DNA from: Combretum micranthum
Lineage: Eukaryota > Streptophyta > Magnoliopsida > Myrtales > Combretaceae
NCBI GenBank assembly: GCA_024138025.1
Contig: JAMXBD010000428.1
Coordinates: 124,001-188,000, forward strand
DNA length: 64,000 bases
Direction: 5' to 3'
Positions 24,761 to 37,799 of the stretch are shown in pieces. Numbering within the stretch: the stretch's first letter is position 1; each line of letters starts with the position of its first letter. The notes under the pieces were generated by a model, which worked only from the letters and a program-made list of their open reading frames with translations, ran no database searches and had not been told where the DNA came from. The position numbers were made by a program, and so were the translations under genes.

Positions 24761-26206
24761 AAGTCAATGGTCCATTGAGTTTTCGGTTTTTTAAATGGTC
24801 AACACTTGTTGAATGGGTTATCATACACCTATGGATAGGTTTAAAGAAGGGTAACTAAAAACTATACCATATAACGATTGATATATGAGATGAGAATGGG
24901 GTATACAGTCTACTCTGCGGTAACAACAATGTTGTTAGACCAAGCATGGGCCTTAACCCAGAAAAGTTATAAGATTGAGGGATAGTGGATAATACTATAT
25001 TGGACCGGGGTTGACCTATAATCGATTTAGACTGTTTCAAGGGATTGTTAAGTATTCAAGCTAGGGATGTAACTAGCTCGGGTTTTGGATGAATCATATA
25101 ACCCGACCTGTTACCTCATGGGGTCCACCAAACCCGGTCCTATGACTCTACAAGGTTTTCATGTTATATCCAAAACCACCCTACATGGTTTGATTTAGAA
25201 CCCGAAACTCGACCCTATCACCTTAATTTTTTTCCAACCTCAAAACTTGACTTGTTACATCATGAGGTCTACCAACCTGATCCTTTGAGTCTACAAGGTT
25301 TCTGAACTTACCTTATATAGTTTGATTTAAGTGAAGTTGGTGCTTCTGACATACATTAAATATACATTCAAAAAATGAAAAGATGCATGTGGAATAAATA
25401 AAATACGTGGCGGACCACATTCATGATTTAAAATTTGAACACATAAATATGTTAATCTCGTAACCATGTCCCATCTAAGAGATTTAGACAAAAACAAGGC
25501 TAAATTAAGTCTTCTGTTAGGTGAAAGAGATTGATCAGTAGTTGCATTTTATGTTAAGGTGATATGTATGTAATAAGAAAGATCTTGGTAAAACTTAGTG
25601 GGAAGCTTTATTCCACTCCTCCGTAGCAAATAATACACAACAACCTTTGATAAGTCATTTTTACTCTAATTCGTCCATTGTTTTAGCTTAGCGTTTGTGA
25701 ATCTAAGACTTGAATCGTGTGATTTTAGTTTGCTTTTAATGAACATTTTTTGAGTGCTTGTATGTAGTAGCTTCAATATTAAAATGTGGGTTTGTGTGAT
25801 TTCACCATGTAGATTCACTTATGATTGTCATTGAACAGATCGATAAATTATTCTTTTAAACAAATCTAGGTTGTTATTGAAGTTGCTCATAATAGCTTTT
25901 TGTCACTTGTTTTAAAATTCCAAAATGGGTTTAAAAATCCTTGTTTAAAATGGTCAACACCAGTTGAATGCGTAATCGTACACCTGTGGATAGGGATTCA
26001 TCTCTAGGAGACACTAATATCTCGTTTAAAAAATAACACTATGCATGGTTCATCTGAATGAAACAAAGATGGGATGACAATGAGGTTTACAATCTATTCC
26101 ATGGTAGTAACAATGTTTTCAGACTAGGCACTAACTTTGTGCTTGGTCTAGTGTGTTATTGTCCCATGTTGTTCTAAGTCCATGTGCTTGTATTAGGTTG
26201 AGGAAG
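24761..26206. other. Intergenic, with a twofold duplicated segment
   Basis: No gene seen. At 25095-25325 a segment of roughly 130 bp is present twice: ACCCGACCTGTTACCTCATG with GACTCTACAAGGTTT, and a diverged second copy ACTTGACTTGTTACATCATG with GAGTCTACAAGGTTT. The CCCGACC wording is common in decayed plant hAT-type elements. Confidence 0.5.
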
Positions 26207-26214
26207 TACTAGGT

Positions 26215-27238
26215 AGGGCTGGGAAAAAAAAACCGATCGAACCGTGAACCACTTCAAATCGGCTTGGAAGGAGCTAAATTTTCTATTTTTTAAACGGTTC
26301 GGTTCGATAATGAGAATGTGGTTCGCTGTTGGTTTGGAGTCATGAATCAAACCAAACCATTTCACCTTAAAAAAAAAGTGAAACCTCTTATTAATGTGCA
26401 TTTGTTTGCCTTAATAAGGTCTCAATATTTGATTTATTATGAATATTAACATTTGATGGAGATCCTTTGCAGTTTTCCATGATGACATCATTCAAGATGT
26501 GTTTACTTTGTATTTTAAATAGTAAGAAGACGTAGAATAAAATTGTAAATGTATGTTGTGCTTTTGGATCCAAAACAATGAAATTGAATGTCTAGATCCA
26601 AGCCAATACCTTATATCCTAACATTATTAATCGCGTCCTTCCAGGTATAATGGATCGGAACCCTTTTCCTTCATTGTAATTATGAAGTTTTTTAAATCCA
26701 AAAATCTTTAATTTAAATACTAAAAAAATACAAGGAATGGAAAAGATCATTAAGTCTGAAAAAACCCCTTTTTAAAGATTTAGAATTTAAAATCTTAATT
26801 TCAATGATATAGAATTAATGACACATGAAGCAAATATAAAGGCTATATTTGTAATTTACCAAAAAAATTTCAATACTAACATAAAGCAAATATAAATGCC
26901 AATGGTGGAATTGAATTCTTCCTAAATGTCTAAATTGTTTATTTCAACTACTCGCGATTTTAGCTTTTAAAAGTGCTTCTAAATACAAAAAAAAAAAAGG
27001 GAAGATAAATCATGGAAATTTTTTATTAAAATGAAAAAAAAGAAGAAAATTCTCTTTTTAGTATACGATTCGAACCAAATACCAAACTGTACCAAGCTGT
27101 TTTATTAGGTTTGAAAAATTAGCAAATAGAACCATATGAATAGGTTTGATTTTATAAAAATAACCAAACTATCATTTTATGTTTGGTTCGGTACAGGGAT
27201 GAGCCGAGCCAAACCTAACCACACGGTGCCTACCCCTT
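26215..27238. mobile_element. MITE-like element of hAT style (1.0 kb)
   Basis: The left end reads AGGGCTGGG and the right end, inverted, reads AGGGGTAGGCACC, as in plant hAT-type MITEs with an AGGGGTGGGCA consensus. Both ends are rich in GGTTCGGTTCG / CCAAACC words. Flanks TACTAGGT (26207-26214) and TACTATGG (27239-27246) match at 6 of 8 positions, fitting an old 8-bp target duplication. No transposase. It interrupts a CTAGG-rich region. Confidence 0.6.
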
Positions 27239-27790
27239 TACTATGGGCATATATTTTTTTTTCCTAGGTTATGGTTTTTATGCCAGGTCGGGTGTTTTAT
27301 TCTAGGTCCATATATGTTGTTATGGGTTAGTGTAGTTGTGACATTTGCTTGGTTCATTATTTGTTCTGGGCTAGTTTATTTGTTATAGGGTTAAAGATGT
27401 CCTAGGTATGTATATATTTTTTTGTTCTAGGCGGTTGTATTTGTTATGGATGAAATGGCTAGGTTTATTTAAACTATTTCATTTTTTGGGATGTATTAGG
27501 TTCATATATTTATCCTAGGCTAGTTTATTTGTTTTAGGGTTAAGAATGTCCTATATATATATATATATGTTCTAGGCATTTGTAAGTGCTAGGTTCATTA
27601 AACCTATTTTATTTTTTTGGATGTACTAGGCTTATATATTTATCATAGGTTAGTTTGTTTATTTTAGGGTTATGAATGTGCTAGATATAATATATATATA
27701 TATATTATTATTGTTATAGGTGATTATTTTTATTCCAGGTGAAAGTGTTAGGTTCATTTAACTATTTCATTTTATTAGGTGTCTCGGCCC
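27239..27790 (+). repeat. CTAGG-rich repeat block
   Basis: Repeated phrases such as TTGTTCTAGGC, CTAGTTTATTTGTTTTAGGG, AATGTCCTAG and CTAGGTTCATTTAAACTATTTC recur at about 120-140 bp spacing. Includes a TATATATATATA run near 27555 and 27695. Related by the TGTTCTAGG word to the neighbouring arrays. Confidence 0.7.
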
Positions 27791-28007
27791 ACTATTTCAT
27801 GCCTAATGTAGTCTATTTGTACCAGATATAAATTGCTACCATTACTGGAGTGGAGGGAAACTCTTCTTATTCCTTTGAAAATTTAGACCGAAGTTGTGAG
27901 ACACAACTTAATGGCAAAAAAAAAAAAAAGTACGTAAACAAGACACCATGAAGGCACATCTAACGATTTTTTTCATATTTCAGGTTTGTTGTTTTTTTCA
28001 CATTTCG

Positions 28008-28335
28008 GATGAAGATTTTTTTCTTTTTTTAGCTTTTTGATGGAGTTACGTCCAACGGTTTGATCAAATGCATGGAAAAATGTAGCAGTTTAGGGCCTTT
28101 TTTTTTTACATTTGAAGGGTTTTTTTTTTTTGTTTTACATTTTAGATGAAGATTTTCTTTTTTAGCTGTTCTGATGGAGGTACATCCCAGGGGTTTGACT
28201 AAATGCACAGAAATATGCAGTAATTTAAGGTTTTTTTTCCTACCTTTCAAGGGTTTTTGTTTTACATTTTCGGATGAAGATGTGTTATTTTTTAGGTTTT
28301 GATTGAAGATTTAGTTTGTGGTTTTGACAAAATAT
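28008..28335 (+). repeat. Tandem repeat of about 130 bp, 2.5 copies
   Basis: The phrase GGATGAAGATTTTTTTC followed by a TGATGGAG and GGTTTGAxxAAATGCA stretch occurs near 28008, 28143 and (partial) 28272. T-rich throughout. The minus-strand open frame across it simply reflects the repeat. Confidence 0.7.
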
Positions 28336-29090
28336 ATTGACACATGCAGGACAAATTCCTCGACATCTAAACATAATTCAGTGAGTTAAAAGACATATCT
28401 TCTGTGTTCTCGAGGACATTCTCTAAAACTCTTCGAAAGAATATCCGTATATACTTAACTGATGCGCTTATAGCGTTCCATGTTCATTGACGACAGCATA
28501 GGGCATTGGTGTTAAATGATGACGAGATGGATAATTTTATGAAGCTTATGCAAAAGTGAAATTTCCCTACTGCCTCCTCAATCGAATAGGTTATGGTATT
28601 TGAATATCCATCTCTTGTGCTCATCAAATGTTGCAGATTTATTATATCATATCCATTATAGGATGCAAAACAATCAAGATCGTCTATTGTTGCATCATCA
28701 TTGGTCGTTAAGTTGACTTGAAAAACTGCTAAGCATCGGTCAACCACTACTTGAAGTCGCCATTCACATACCCATGCCTAAAGGGACATAGGCATAAGCA
28801 TGGCTCCACCAACAACACTTTTCGGCCATCGAAAGCCTGCACCTCGCCAAAGCCATTACCAGCAAAAACATGGCTCATAACACAGTATTCAAGGGTCATT
28901 TTCTATAATGAATCATTGCTTGGTCTTCTATTAATGAATTGAACATATATAATGTTGACTGATGTTGTATTCATCTACTTTGTTGGGGAATTTTTTTCCC
29001 AAAGGCAAGGTTCATCCATCATTTTCAATGTTGAACCAATAAGAGATGGCAGTTATGAACTATGTACCGGACATTAGCCTCTCTGAAAGG
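28336..29090. other. No recognisable gene
   Basis: A minus-strand open stretch (28484-28747) and an overlapping plus-strand one (28751-28942) show no family motifs. Given the surroundings these may be traces of the FAR1/MULE-type transposon, but nothing in the sequence proves it. Confidence 0.35.
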
Positions 29091-30160
29091 TAAGACTCTA
29101 AGTTGTTGTATTGTCCTTGTTCGCTCATCGCTAGTCAGTTGTTGGATGTGCTAGGTTGATTGTAGTTGTCCTAGGTATATTTATTTATTATAGGTCGCTG
29201 AATGTCCCGGGTCTATTCATCCATGATAGGTTGATTAGTGCCAAGTTTGTTTGAATATGCAAATGTAAGACTCTAAGTTATTGTATTGACCTTATTCGTT
29301 CATTACTAGTCGGATGCTGGATGTGCTAGGTAGATTAAAGTTGTCCTGGGTTTATTTATTTTTTTCTAGGTTGTCAAATGTCCCAGGTATATTCGTTTAT
29401 GCTAGGTTGATTAGTGCCATGTTTGTTCTTTTTTATTATTTAGATGTAAAATTCTAAGTTATTGTATTGTCCTTATTCGATCATTACTAGTTGATTGTTG
29501 GATGTGCTAGGTAGATTGCAGTTGTCCTAAGTTTATTTATTTGTTCTAGGTTGTTGAATGTCCCAGATCCATTCATTTGTGCTAGGTTGATTAGTGTCAC
29601 GTATGTTCTTTCTGAATATTCAATTTAGGACTCTAAGTTATTATATTGTCCTTATTCATTCATTACTGGTCGATTGTTGGATGCACTAGGTAGATTACAG
29701 TTGTCTCGGGTTTATTTATTCATTCTAGGTTGTCAAATGTTCTAGGTTTATTCATTTGTGATAGTTTGATTGGTGTCAGGTCTGTTCTTTTTTATTATTC
29801 AGATGTAAGACTTTAAGTTAATGTACTGTCCTTATTTGTTTATTATTGGTCAGTTGTTGGATGAGCTAGGTAGATTGTAGTTGACTCACGTTTATTTATT
29901 TACTATAGGTCATCGAATGTCCTAAGTCTATTCATTGTGCGAGGTTGATTGATGCTAGGTCTGTTCTTTTCGATTATTTAGATGTAAGACTATAAGTTAT
30001 TATATTGTCCTTATTCATCCATTACCAGTCAGTTGTTGGATATGTAGGTATATTGCAGTTGTCCTAGGTTTATTTATTTGTTCTAGGTAGTCGAATGTCC
30101 CAGGTTTGTTCATCTGTGCTAGGTTGATTAGTGCTAGGTCTGTTCCTTTTTCTTATTCAT
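29091..30160 (+). repeat. Six-copy satellite-like array, about 180-bp unit
   Basis: Each unit starts with a variant of TAAGACTCTAAGTTATTGTA; starts fall at about 29091, 29266, 29446, 29626, 29806 and 29985, giving spacings of 175, 180, 180, 180 and 179 bp. Each unit also has GTTGGATGTGCTAGGTAGAT, GTCCTAGGTTTATTTATTTG, AATGTCCCAGG and GTGCTAGGTTGATTAGTG. Copies are diverged but collinear. It is not coding. The 180-bp length is typical of plant satellites, yet the array is short. Confidence 0.9.
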
Positions 30161-31479
30161 TTAATTTCACTTGCTATATACCATGATGGTGATATCATAT
30201 GGCTACTTTTAAATTGTAATGGTTATCACATGTCTGGTTTTGAATTGTAATGTTTATCAATGAGACACAAGTTGATTTAGATTTCTTGCAACTAATTTGG
30301 TTTGACGTAAGGTGCTTCGGGCTGGACAGATGGATTTTCTGGGAGTATGAGTAGAACCCAATGTTATTATTTTCATTCATTTTACTTGTGTGCCTAATTT
30401 GCTGGTAGGTCGACTTCTATTGTGATGTATAGGTTCCAGATGCTTTTGCATTTAAACAGACGTGTGAGAAGAAAAGAGTAGATCTTCTCTAGCAGAGATG
30501 GTATTTGCCCCAGCTTGCATCTTGTTTCTATGTTCATTGCATTTTTATGATGACCCCCTAATTGATTCAACTTCATATGTGTAGCAAATTGCACAAGCAG
30601 GTGGCGGGTTTCTCGTCATGCATGATGCTTTACTGTAGTAGGTATGTAGCTGACATGAACAAGTGTAACGAGGTTGGTTGAACTGTTTGCAATTACACAC
30701 TAGTGAAATTGGTTATCATTGCATTGGTATCATCTCACGTGTGTGATATCTCCGCGGATTTTAATCCCCATTAACGTGGATGAGAATCACTAGCTAACAG
30801 TGGTACTGTGTTTACATCAACGGCATGTCCTTGTCTTCTGCACTATGTACCCTGTTGGATGGAAGAAATCAACCTGAGAGACAGAACTTCACAGCATGGT
30901 GAGTCATTTGATCACAAGTCTATCTTTGAGTCATCTGAATGCATTATGGAATCGACATTGTTGATATTTGCTCTCAGCTAGTATGTGTAGCTTGGCAACC
31001 TAAACAAACTCTTTCACATGTAGACCTCTAGTAGCCGACATGCCTAAGGGGATCTATAGAATGAGCCCACCAGTAACTGGGAGTTTGTTTATCCAAGATA
31101 TGTTCCAAACAAAGTGAACCACAATGACTTGTATGTTTTTTAACTTTGTTAATAAAATCCATTTGCGTGCATGGTATGTAGAATGCCAATATTTATTCTT
31201 GCATTATATGTAGTAACAATTGCGGGATTTATGTAATGAAGTTCATGGAAGCATCGAATTTTAAGGAACATCTGTTGGGCTTGGTATGTCTATAATGTAG
31301 ATTGACATAATGACTTCCAATGTGATGATTCATCATATTTGTATTCATGGTAGGGTGTACTTGTTTTCGTACAGGTGGTAGCATATCACCACAAATGGAA
31401 ACTGTTGGCTTCCCCATGTTATGGGGCGGGAACAAATTGATGGAGTGATGTGATCTTGGAAGCATCAAACTTAAAACCA
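30161..31479. other. No recognisable gene
   Basis: Mixed-composition DNA with no coding motif I recognise. Small open frames on the minus strand (30394-30594, 31229-31480) lack supporting features. Confidence 0.35.
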
Positions 31480-32240
31480 AACAAGCTCAAGTTCCACAAG
31501 CCATCTGAAGCAATCAAAGTCTTAAAGATGCGAGTTCCATTAATCAGAACATGAGCTAAGCGGACTAAAGGAGCTTATAAAGTAGTTTGAGGCTCAAAAG
31601 ATTGAAGAATTTCAAAATTGAAGTGCATACCTTATACGCCGGCATATATGCCGCCAGCCTTTCAAGAGTACGCTGTCGGCATTGGATACTTAGGCTGTCG
31701 GCATTCAACTAGCCTTCAACATGACCGGAATCGATTTTATTAAAGCCGTCGCCTAAGTTGCCAGTGTAAATAATAAAGGCTGCCGGCCTTGATTATATAG
31801 GCCGCTAGCTTTAGGCCGCCCTATCCTGTTTCGAAGTGATTTTTCATATTTCTTTTTATTTTCTTTGTATGTTTGATTTCCCATGGTGTTCTGAAGCCCA
31901 TATGAACCTTTGTAATGAACAATATCAGAGATCGATTGATAAACATTTCTTTTGTGTGGGAGTTTTTATTTGTTATTGTGATAATAACAAATCATTTGAT
32001 AGTTTTGGTTCTAACCAATAGGTGTGATTAGGGTCAAACTCCATTCTCGTGGTAACCATGGTTCCAAACGATAGGTTGTTTTAGGTTGGGTTACGTCGCT
32101 GCGTTATTTGATAACTACGGTTTCAATTGGCAAGTTTAATTGGGGTCGGGTTACTTATTAGCTTGTTTCAAGACGATCCGAGGGTTCAAATCCATCAGCA
32201 AATTGTTTGGGTCTTAAGTTTTTTATACCTAGGGTTTGCA
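31480..32240 (+). other. LTR-like fragment with GC-rich word island
   Basis: A TTATAAAG box near 31577 is followed by a GC-rich island (31633-31822) made of GCCGGCAT, GCTGTCGGCATT, GCCGTCGCC and GCTGCCGGCC words, then sequence with GTGATTAGGGTCAAACTCC and GGGTCGGGTTAC phrases and a CCTAGGGTTTGCATCTCC tail. The arrangement resembles the R-U5 part of the LTRs at 14077-16849 and 17900-22476, but no edges or target duplication were found. Confidence 0.3.
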
Positions 32241-32429
32241 TCTCCGCGTCATGGAGGACATCATAGCGAAGACTAACGAGCACCTTGATAAGTAATGATC
32301 AATGCATATTGCATGTTAAGGAATGTTGGTGCAACACATCATAGGTAAGGTTGAGGAACAAGGTAATGAAGGACATCACAGCTAAGGTTGCTGATTTAAA
32401 AGTAGATGGAAGAGGTAATTTTCAGTCTG

Positions 32430-32690
32430 TGAAGACAATGACCAAGAACAATTTGCACCACCTAATACTAATACATTGACCCGATACTGATAACCTACAT
32501 ATATACGAGGACAATGAGTGACCCAGTATAGATACATTGTACCTGGCACAAATAACCTAACACTTATAACAAGATATATAACAAATGACCTAAATCAAGT
32601 AAATTACACAGGATACTAATGACCTAACATATATATAGGAACCTAGAACAAGTGACCTAGCACAAATATTTAAAGTGGATGAAAGAGCTA
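32430..32690 (+). repeat. Short CTAG-type repeat block
   Basis: Repeats of AATGACCTAACAC / ACAAGTGACCTAGCACAAAT form a small island related in wording to the 23767-24760 array. Confidence 0.55.
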
Positions 32691-33481
32691 ATGTATAGTA
32701 TGTTTTGTATTATCAGTAGCACACCATTGGAAGATAAGGTTGTCAGCACCTACTTTTGGTCCTTGGCAGCACCCCCTTCTGGACCATGTTATCACCCTCT
32801 TTTGGACCATGATGGCATCCTCTTTCAGATCAAGACATCACTATCTTTCTAACCGAGACTACAACCTCTTTTGGATTTTCAAACATTTTCAAAGATGAGG
32901 TTGGTTCAGTACACTATCCGTATGAGGAAATAAGGACATCAACAACATATTGTGGAAATTAAATTGGTCCATCACATTTGTATTGGAATGGCCTGACGTA
33001 ACTCCAAATTTGAAAAATTGTTGTAATTTGATGTAATTTATTATAAAGTTGACTTGTGGTTGGGTTTAACTTGTAAGTGAATGGAAGGTGTTCAATTCAA
33101 CATCATTTTTATGACATATTGACTGTTGAGTGGACCATTTTTATGTTGTGTAAGTGAAAGGAACGAGAGAAAACCAAATCCATTTATGGAAGTTCACTCT
33201 AATATCTTTTTTTTTATGACATATTGACTATCGAGTGGACCATTTTCATGTTATATAAGTGCAAGTGAAGGAGAGAAAACCAAATCCATTTATGTTGGGT
33301 CAATCATTTTTATGAAACATTCACTTCAATACCATTTTAGAAGTACTCTGATTTGTGGCATAAAAAAATTACATTTGAGGCAAGTACTCTGAGCTATGGC
33401 TGCTTTTATGAATTTCTAAATCTTATACATTTGTGCACATGTGCTTGATAGATAAATGCTCTAGATTTTTAATCTGTTGCG
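32691..33481. other. Non-coding, with a local duplication
   Basis: No gene seen. A phrase around TTTTTATGACATATTGACT, GAGTGGACCATTTT and GAGAAAACCAAATCCATTTAT occurs twice (about 33108-33195 and 33215-33295), an imperfect tandem copy of roughly 105 bp. Confidence 0.45.
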
Positions 33482-35395
33482 GCTTTTCTCAATGTTTCAG
33501 GTCCTCTTATTTATCCTGAGTCCTCACACGTATTGTGGGTTGCCATTTGTTCTAGGTCACTGTGAATATTCCAAGTTGGTCCATTTGTTCTAGGTCTCTA
33601 GGTCTTCATATCTATTCTATCTTAACTCATTTATTATATGTTTCGGATGTCTAGGTCATCATATTTGTCCTAGGTCCTCTGTCGTAATGTGGTTGCCTCT
33701 GTTCTAGGCCATTGTAAATGTTCCAGGTTAGTCCATTTGTTATAGGTCTCTATGTCATATTTGTTCTTATTACTCTCACATGTTATGGTTCCCATTTTTG
33801 TTATAGGTCTCCAAGTCTTTGTTTTTGTTCTATATGGACTCATATGTTATATGTTCCTGAGAGTCCAAGTAGTAGTATTTGTCCAAAGTCCTTTCACATG
33901 TTATGGGTTGCCATTTGTTCTAGGTCATTATGAATGTTCTAGGCTGGTCCATTTATTATAGGTTCCAGGCCTTTGTATTTGTTCTATCTCGAATCTTCTG
34001 TTATATATTTCCGAGTGTCCCATGTCATCCTATTTGTTTTAGGTCCTCTCGTATATTATGGTTTTCCATATGTTATAGGTCCATCTATTATAGATCTTCG
34101 GGTCTTTGTATGTGTTCTATGTCGACTCATTTGTTACATGTTTTCGAATGATCCAGGTCATCGTATTTCTTCTAAGTCCTTGTAAATATTCTAAGTTTAT
34201 CCGTTTGTTCTAGGTCTCTATGTCTTCGTATTTATTCTATGTCGACTCATTTGTTATATATTTCCGAATGTCCTAGGTCCTTGTAAATGTTCTAGGTTGG
34301 TCTGTTTGTTCTAGGTCTCTAGGTTTTCGTATGTGTTCTATGTCAACTCTTTTGTTATATGTTTCCAAATGTCCTAGGTCATCATATTTGTTCCATGTCT
34401 GTCAATGTTCCAGGTTGGTCCATTTGTTCTAGATATCCATGTCTTCATATCTGTTCTATGTCGACTTGTTTGTTATATGTTTCTAAATGTCTTGGGTCGT
34501 CGTATTTGTTTTAGGTCTTTGTAAATGTTCCAGGTTGGTTCATTTGTTCCAGGTCTCAAGGTCTTCGTATGTGTTCTACGTTGACTCATTTTTTATATGT
34601 TTCGTAATGTCAGGTCGTCGTAGTTGTTCCAGTTCCTTGTAAATGTTATAGGTCGGTCCATTTTTTTAGGTCTCTAGGTCCTCATTTGTGTTCTATGTCT
34701 ACTCGTTTATTATATGTTTCCAAATATCCCAGGTTATCGTATTTGTTCTAGGTCCTTATCAATGTTCTAAGTTAGTCCGTTTATTTTAGGTCTTCATGTC
34801 TTCGTATTTGTTATATGTTTCCGAATGTCCTAGGTCACTGTATTTGTTTTAGGTCCTTGTAAGTGTTACGGGTTAGTCTCTTTATCCTAGGTCCTTTTGC
34901 ATGCTGTGGGTTGCCATTTAGCATAGGTTCTTATAAATGTTCTAGGTTGGTTCATTTGTTCTAGGTCTCCGGGCCTCTGTATTTGTTCTATCTTGACTCC
35001 TATGTTATATGCTTTCGAGTGTCCCAGGTCATCCTTTTCGTTTTAGGTCCTCTTGTATATTGTGGTTTACCATATGTTCTAGGTCCATTTGTTCCATGTC
35101 TCCATGTCTTCATTTGTTTTTTGTGTCAAACCATTTATTATATGTTTTCGAATGTCTCAAGTCATTGTATTTGTTCTAGGTCTTTGTCAATGTTCCAAGT
35201 CGGTCCATTTGTTATAGGTTTCCATGTCTTCATATCTATTCTATGTCGACTAGTTCGTTATATGCTTCCAAATGTCCCAGGTTGTTGTATATGTCATGAG
35301 TCCTATTGCATGACGTGGTTGCCTACGTACTAGGCCATTATCAATGTTCTATGTTAGTTCATTTGTTCTAGGTCTCCACGTCTTTGTGTTTCTCT
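33482..35395 (+). repeat. Tandem array of about 120-bp units
   Basis: About 14 diverged units in 1.9 kb. A landmark phrase near ATGTTTCCGAATGTCCCAGG recurs roughly every 100-130 bp from 33640 to 35260 (for example about 34138, 34258, 34357, 34475, 34597, 34714). Each unit also has TTTGTTCTAGGTC, TCTTCGTATTTGTTCTATG and CCTTGTAAATGTTCTAGGTT. Because the unit is near 40 codons long, the plus strand stays open in several overlapping frames with Val/Phe/Cys-rich repeats; these are by-products, not genes. Confidence 0.88.
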
Positions 35396-35479
35396 ATACT
35401 CATATATTATTATCAAGTGTTTGAGAAATCTGTATGCAATAATATACTTTTTATTGACTGCAAGTATAGCAGAGTCCAT

Positions 35480-37799
35480 AATGTCTAGGAATTTTTTAAA
35501 GGGGAAGGCTATCGTAGACGGTGAAAGTAGTCAATATTAGGGTCTCGATCAAAACACCAAGGAAATTAATGACGAGACTGCATTTATAGGTAACAAAGAG
35601 CTAACATTTAGTGATGGAGATGTCAGCACTTACAAATTCTTAACGGCGGAAGATATTCGATTATTCGAGTTTTTTTTTCACATAGTGAAACAGAAGATTC
35701 CGCATAACGTATGCTATATCAATGGGATTTGATATAAGAAGAGAATATTAATGTAGAGTAAGTAACAAAACTTTAACTATGTAGTACTTGGTTTGTAGTA
35801 GGGCAAGGACGTCAAGAAGTGGTTCTACAGATGATAAATCAATGCATAGATGCTTCGTTACACGGACAGATTGTTTGGCAACTTTAAGAATTCTGTTAGG
35901 GCATGACAAAGTGTAAAGAGTGAAGGATGTGGTCACAACGTACACAAACAAACTTGTGCCACCAAACCACTCATTTTTGCTTAAGGGAAATAGGAAAATT
36001 TCAGCACTGGAAGGGGTGGGAATTAACACTCTTCAAGAATTTGGAATCAAGCCCAAACAAACAATGGAGAATCTTGTAAATATATTAGGTGCATTTAATA
36101 AGGTTGGATTCACTGAAAAGGATTTGCATAACTACATCGGAGCTGAGCAAGAGGAAAAAGAACAAGGTGGTGATGTGATGGCAGTGATTGCATATATGTC
36201 TACAAGAGCTAAAGAAGATCCTGCATTTTTTTATTGATACCATGTAGAGGAAGAGAGACCGATAAGGATGTCGTGGATTGACTTAAAGGGATGAATAGAT
36301 TATCGATATTTTGTATATGCTATTACTTTTGACTCAACGTACAAAACCAATATTTATAACATGCCATTTGTAGCCATTATTGGGGTCAATCACCACCACC
36401 ATATATCCATATTTGGTTCAGCACTCTTAACAGAAGAGACAACAGATGCATACTATTGGGTGCTCCAAAACTTCACTGATAGAATGGAAGGGAAACATCC
36501 AGTATCGGTTACAATAGATGGTACAAGAGCCATGCATGCCACCATCGCAGTTGTTTTGCCTCATGCACGACATAGGCTATGTGCATGGTATCTAAAACAC
36601 AATAGTCAAACGAACCTCTAGAACATGAATTTTCTTGCAAACTTCTGGGCATGTTTGTATGAGCCGATATCAATTGAGGAATACGAGCATAAATAAGTAG
36701 AGGCAGCTTTCTAGCACATTTCCATGGCAATGCATGGATAGAAGCGACATACATAACTTGGCATTCTTAGGCTGAGGCCTACCTTCGTAGGAGGGTTTTT
36801 TTTTTTTTTTTTGTTATGTGGGGATGTGGACTACACAGTGGTGTGGATCACTTAACACACTCCTTAAAAGACATATATAGAGAGGGTTCAGACTATACCG
36901 GTTTATTGAAAGTTTAAATAAAGCTATTGATAACATTCAAAATAGAGAGACCACGAGTGAGTATAAAAGCAGGCTCAAAGAACCTGCAACGGAGATTGTT
37001 TTAAGGAAAATCGAGTCCTTGTTGCCAACGTGTTCACACATACTTTGTTTAACAAGATCCGTGTCTAAATTCATGAAGAAGGTCTGTGGTATGTCGTTGG
37101 CAAAACTGATGGCACTGGTTTCAGACAATATACGATGTAGCAGTGTAAAGATGAGACAAAGGCGGAGCATGTGGTGTATAAGACATATGAACCATCCATA
37201 CATCATTCGTGCTTGAAATTTGAGACAAATGGGCTCTCCTGTTGTCATGCAAGTCACATTGCAAAGGTTAAGGAACAATTCCAAATACCTTTCCACCTAA
37301 GTATGAACATGTGGACTAAGAGGGAAAGAGAGTTGTACAACCATGATGGCTCCTCGGCTAATGATGAGTAGATGAGCATGGACTAAAGAACCAGGTATGG
37401 AGCACAGACAACTGCCTGCAATCAATTGTGCTATTGAGCTAGTCAAACGACTGAATCATATAATGAAGTCTTGGGAGAGGTCACAAGACTATTAGCCAAA
37501 GTAGAGGAACGTTCTGTAACGAAGGCTATATCTAGAGAAGATAACATGAACATTGAAATGAGAATCAAGGATCTACTAAAGCAACATAGGCAAACGACGA
37601 CAAAGCAAAAGAAGCTACCTAACGGCCCAAGAAAGTGTAGCAATTGCTGTGAAATAGGATACACTAAGAAAACTTGTCTAAATATATGCCCAGATATAGC
37701 CATCTCCAATATGCAACAGGTAGGGAATGAGCAAGTTAGAGCGTACGAAGATGAGGACGGACAAGACTACAAATCATTTCAAGGGGATGGGAGCAACTA
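35480..37799 (+). pseudogene. FAR1/FHY3-like Mutator (MULE) transposase, broken
   Basis: From a possible start at 35480 the sequence follows FAR1-related proteins in order. A decayed N-terminal DNA-binding region runs to about 36000, then GIKPKQTMENLVN-type sequence. The MULE transposase core (36300-36700) has FDSTYKTN (first Asp), VTIDGTRAMHATI (second Asp), and HARHRLCAWYLKHN. A SWIM-type zinc motif (LKFETNGLSCCHASHI, about 37210-37260) follows. At the C terminus is a knuckle CSNCCEIGYTKKTC in which the usual His is Tyr. Stops near 36236 and 36619 and further shifts break the frame. Family members are either transposases or, when domesticated, light-signalling transcription factors; this copy looks like a dead transposase. 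Confidence 0.85.

Noticed and set aside
33718..35333. Several overlapping plus-strand open frames of 70-116 codons
   Set aside because: They lie wholly in the 120-bp tandem array, repeat the same peptide pattern in more than one frame and have no gene structure.
35480..37799. Domesticated FAR1/FHY3 regulatory gene
   Set aside because: Multiple stops and shifts, no intron structure that rescues the frame, and a repeat-rich setting point to a dead transposase.
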